Part shown: one piece after another, positions 62,266 through 64,000 of the stretch
How positions within the stretch are numbered: the first letter of the stretch is position 1
How the letters are laid out: the number at the start of each line of letters is the position of its first letter
Assembly (NCBI GenBank): GCA_013115135.1
Contig: JABANP010000116.1
Span: forward strand, 1-64,000
Length of the DNA stretch: 64,000 nucleotides
DNA from: Perkinsus olseni
Taxonomy: Eukaryota > Perkinsozoa > Perkinsida > Perkinsidae
Direction: 5' to 3'
Program-made: the position numbers and the translations under genes
The notes under the pieces: model-generated
Databases searched by the model: none
Told to the model about the DNA's origin: nothing
The model's input: only the letters and a program-made list of their open reading frames with translations

Positions 62266-62285
62266 CTCGCGGCGCGAGGCTCGCG
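62266..62285. repeat. Five-part hexamer insertion, X=CTCGCG
   Basis: CTCGCG, G, CGCGAG, G, CTCGCG without mismatch. Confidence 0.85.
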
Positions 62286-62367
62286 CAACTTACGTCAAGT
62301 TACTTGACTTAAAGTCACAATGTGTTGCTTCTCCATTGTTGCTCGTACTACGAGCTTGTGTTGCAAC

Positions 62368-62404
62368 ACTTGTGTTGACTACGAGGCTCGTAGTCAACAC
62401 AAGT
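62368..62404. repeat. Odd palindrome, 18-bp arms
   Basis: ACTTGTGTTGACTACGAG about a central G at 62386; perfect. Confidence 0.8.
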
Positions 62405-63455
62405 TTGGAGAGGTGCCAAAGCGTCTCGTTCCTCCTTAGCTAGCTCTCACGGGAGAATGAGCTATGCACGCATACACAATGCGATCAGTGCATGACGAAA
62501 TTCTCATGATGCTGAGATTAAACCTCAGAGATCCGGAGCGCATTGTGCGACTCTGCTCTGTCCGAGAAGAAAATTCATTTCATACTGGTCGCCGTGAAGC
62601 AAGAGTGGTAAAGCCGTGGGTAGATAGCCTTGCGGTACATCACTCGAGGCGCCTGACCTGACATGACTTGAAGCGCAGCTTTCTAAACGTCATTCCATAC
62701 CAGCGAGGTCACCCACCCAACGGACTTTAGCAGCATCGGTCCCTCACCGTATGCATGCTACACCAATCTCAACTTACGAAGCTACGGTAGCCGTTGTACA
62801 AGTTGAACGTATACGTATTCTAACTAGGTAAATTCAGTCCAGGGCGGTGTTTCGGTCGTCATTGACGATTAATCAAATCTTATCAAATCCTTTGTTTCAG
62901 AGGCTAACAGTGTTCACGCTGAGCTATGATGCTCTCTAGGAGTGCTCGTTACTGAGGCAGTTGAGCAGAGTACAACACCTAGGCTGCCAACTCACGAAGA
63001 CATCTGTTCAACATTTGCCGTCGTGCAACATGCAATCACCGGCAGTGCCGGTCCGGCCCTCAGTCCAGATGGTAATATGGTATCATTGGCAATTATTCAT
63101 TGCCAGTGGCAATTTGCAACGTATACGCTCGTCAACCCCAGATCCTCGCTGGTCGTCCATCGAGCGAAGAGCGCCGCAAGGTAACCTTTTTGTAGCCCGA
63201 ACCTTCCGAAGGTTTGACAACACACGCTTGCTCGATAATAACGGGTCCAGGCGGGGGTGCAGTATTTGCTCGCATAAGAGTCTCGCAGCTTCTTGGATAA
63301 TAACTCCCACCCTTTCTGGAGCGGCATGGCTCAATAGCATCATCGTCAGAGGGCTTGATAGATGAGCCATCTGGACGCAGTTCATAACTTTGATCCAGTG
63401 ACTCTCGTTCCAATCATCCAAACTACCCCATTTAAATCCCATTTCGAGCAAAAAG

Positions 63456-63516
63456 CACCAAAAGAGTAGACCACTTTACCACTAGCCTAGTGGTAAAGTG
63501 GTCTACTCTTTTGGTG
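63456..63516. repeat. Longest odd palindrome, 30-bp perfect arms
   Basis: Arms 63456-63485 and 63487-63516 about one C. The innermost hexamer CACTAG occurs once more just after the right arm (63519-63524), as in the five-part events. Confidence 0.85.
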
Positions 63517-64000
63517 GGGCACTAGGAGTAGCCAACACAAGACCCGTGGTTTGGCCATAGAGCCTAAACCGACCAAAGCCAAGCATAATAAGCCAAACCC
63601 AGTATTAAGTTAACACAGACCCGGGTTGAGTCAGATTAACGTGATTAATGAGTTCTAAATTATACGATAAAACTCTACGATCATACTAGCGTCGCAGCTT
63701 AAGTAGTGCGAGCTGCGCGCCACAGACGACGGACTGACACAATCGGGGACAGACTAGATAGGCGATACGGCACAATAACCAGAAGTATATCATGAGGGTT
63801 CCCGAGCTTTCTGAGAGCCTTCTCATTGAGCTAGTCGCCATCAGACGTCGGGCTCGTTGTAACCAGTACCGAGTCCAGGAAGTTGAATCTGGATGATGCA
63901 CCACGTCACGAGTCAGTGGTAAATTCAGGGAAGGATTGGGCGAAACTTCTTTCTTTCCAAAATTTCAAGAAAAATTTCCATAAATTCCGGGAATTCAGGA

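Noticed and set aside
63456..63516. Bacterial-type intrinsic terminator
   Set aside because: The perfect hairpin lacks a T-run and the host is eukaryotic; it belongs to the odd-palindrome set.
1..64000. Mis-joining of two unrelated genomes as the cause of the two compartments
   Set aside because: Hairpin introner copies also occur within the secreted-gene compartment (18660, 38534, 53003, 53263), linking both kinds of DNA to one genome; a local mis-assembly still cannot be excluded.

Overview
This is a stretch of nuclear DNA from a unicellular eukaryote, most likely a myzozoan alveolate of the Perkinsus kind. That placement is inference. It rests on very short introns (most 45-65 bp) built from repeated elements, an SLC25 carrier, an alveolate-looking complex III subunit, and lineage-type families of small secreted cysteine proteins with no animal, plant or bacterial look. 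There are no bacterial operons, rRNA or CRISPR arrays. No intact tRNA gene was found, although many tRNA 3'-half-like pieces are present.

The window has two kinds of DNA in alternation. The introner compartment (about 1-16.5 kb, 41.1-43.8 kb and 53.6-54.8 kb) holds ordinary cellular genes on the + strand, densely split by tiny introns. I could join exons in frame for a 346-aa HAD-family hydrolase (10 exons), a 353-aa mitochondrial SLC25A39/40-like carrier (8 exons) and a 107-aa QCR9-like subunit (5 exons). I could partly join a THUMP-domain RNA methyltransferase, a DUF3431 protein, a coiled-coil protein and several unknowns. The introns are almost wholly made of three recurrent elements: a hairpin of about 40 bp (GTATCTT...AAGATAC), a palindrome (AAATCGATC...GATCGATTT), and a tRNA T-arm-like piece (GGTTCGATCCC). 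In two genes the hairpin has expanded into a tandem array of 50-52 bp units inside one intron.

The second compartment (about 16.5-41 kb, 43.8-53.6 kb and 55-64 kb) is gene-poor. It carries intron-less or nearly intron-less lineage-type genes: three copies of one secreted family on the - strand (16.5, 18.7 and 38.6 kb), six copies or fragments of a second secreted family (22.2, 28.6, 29.1, 46.1, 51.0 and 60.5 kb), and a tandem pair of unknown 340-350 aa proteins (32.6 and 35.3 kb). It also holds a non-LTR retrotransposon tail, a decayed gag-like ORF, three arrays of 15-bp units, a 96-bp-arm fold-back element and several dispersed repeats.

The most unusual signal lies in this second compartment. 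More than twenty sites carry the same five-part pattern: a hexamer, one base, its reverse complement, one base, the hexamer again. Each amounts to a 14-bp insertion. In the decayed gag-like ORF, removing exactly 14 bp at two separate sites restores the reading frame. Among the triplicated secreted-gene segments, some copies have the insertion and others have the single hexamer. Events nest inside each other, and longer hairpins with the same single-base centre (up to 30-bp arms) accompany them. This looks like an active, undescribed insertion or break-repair process confined to one genome compartment.
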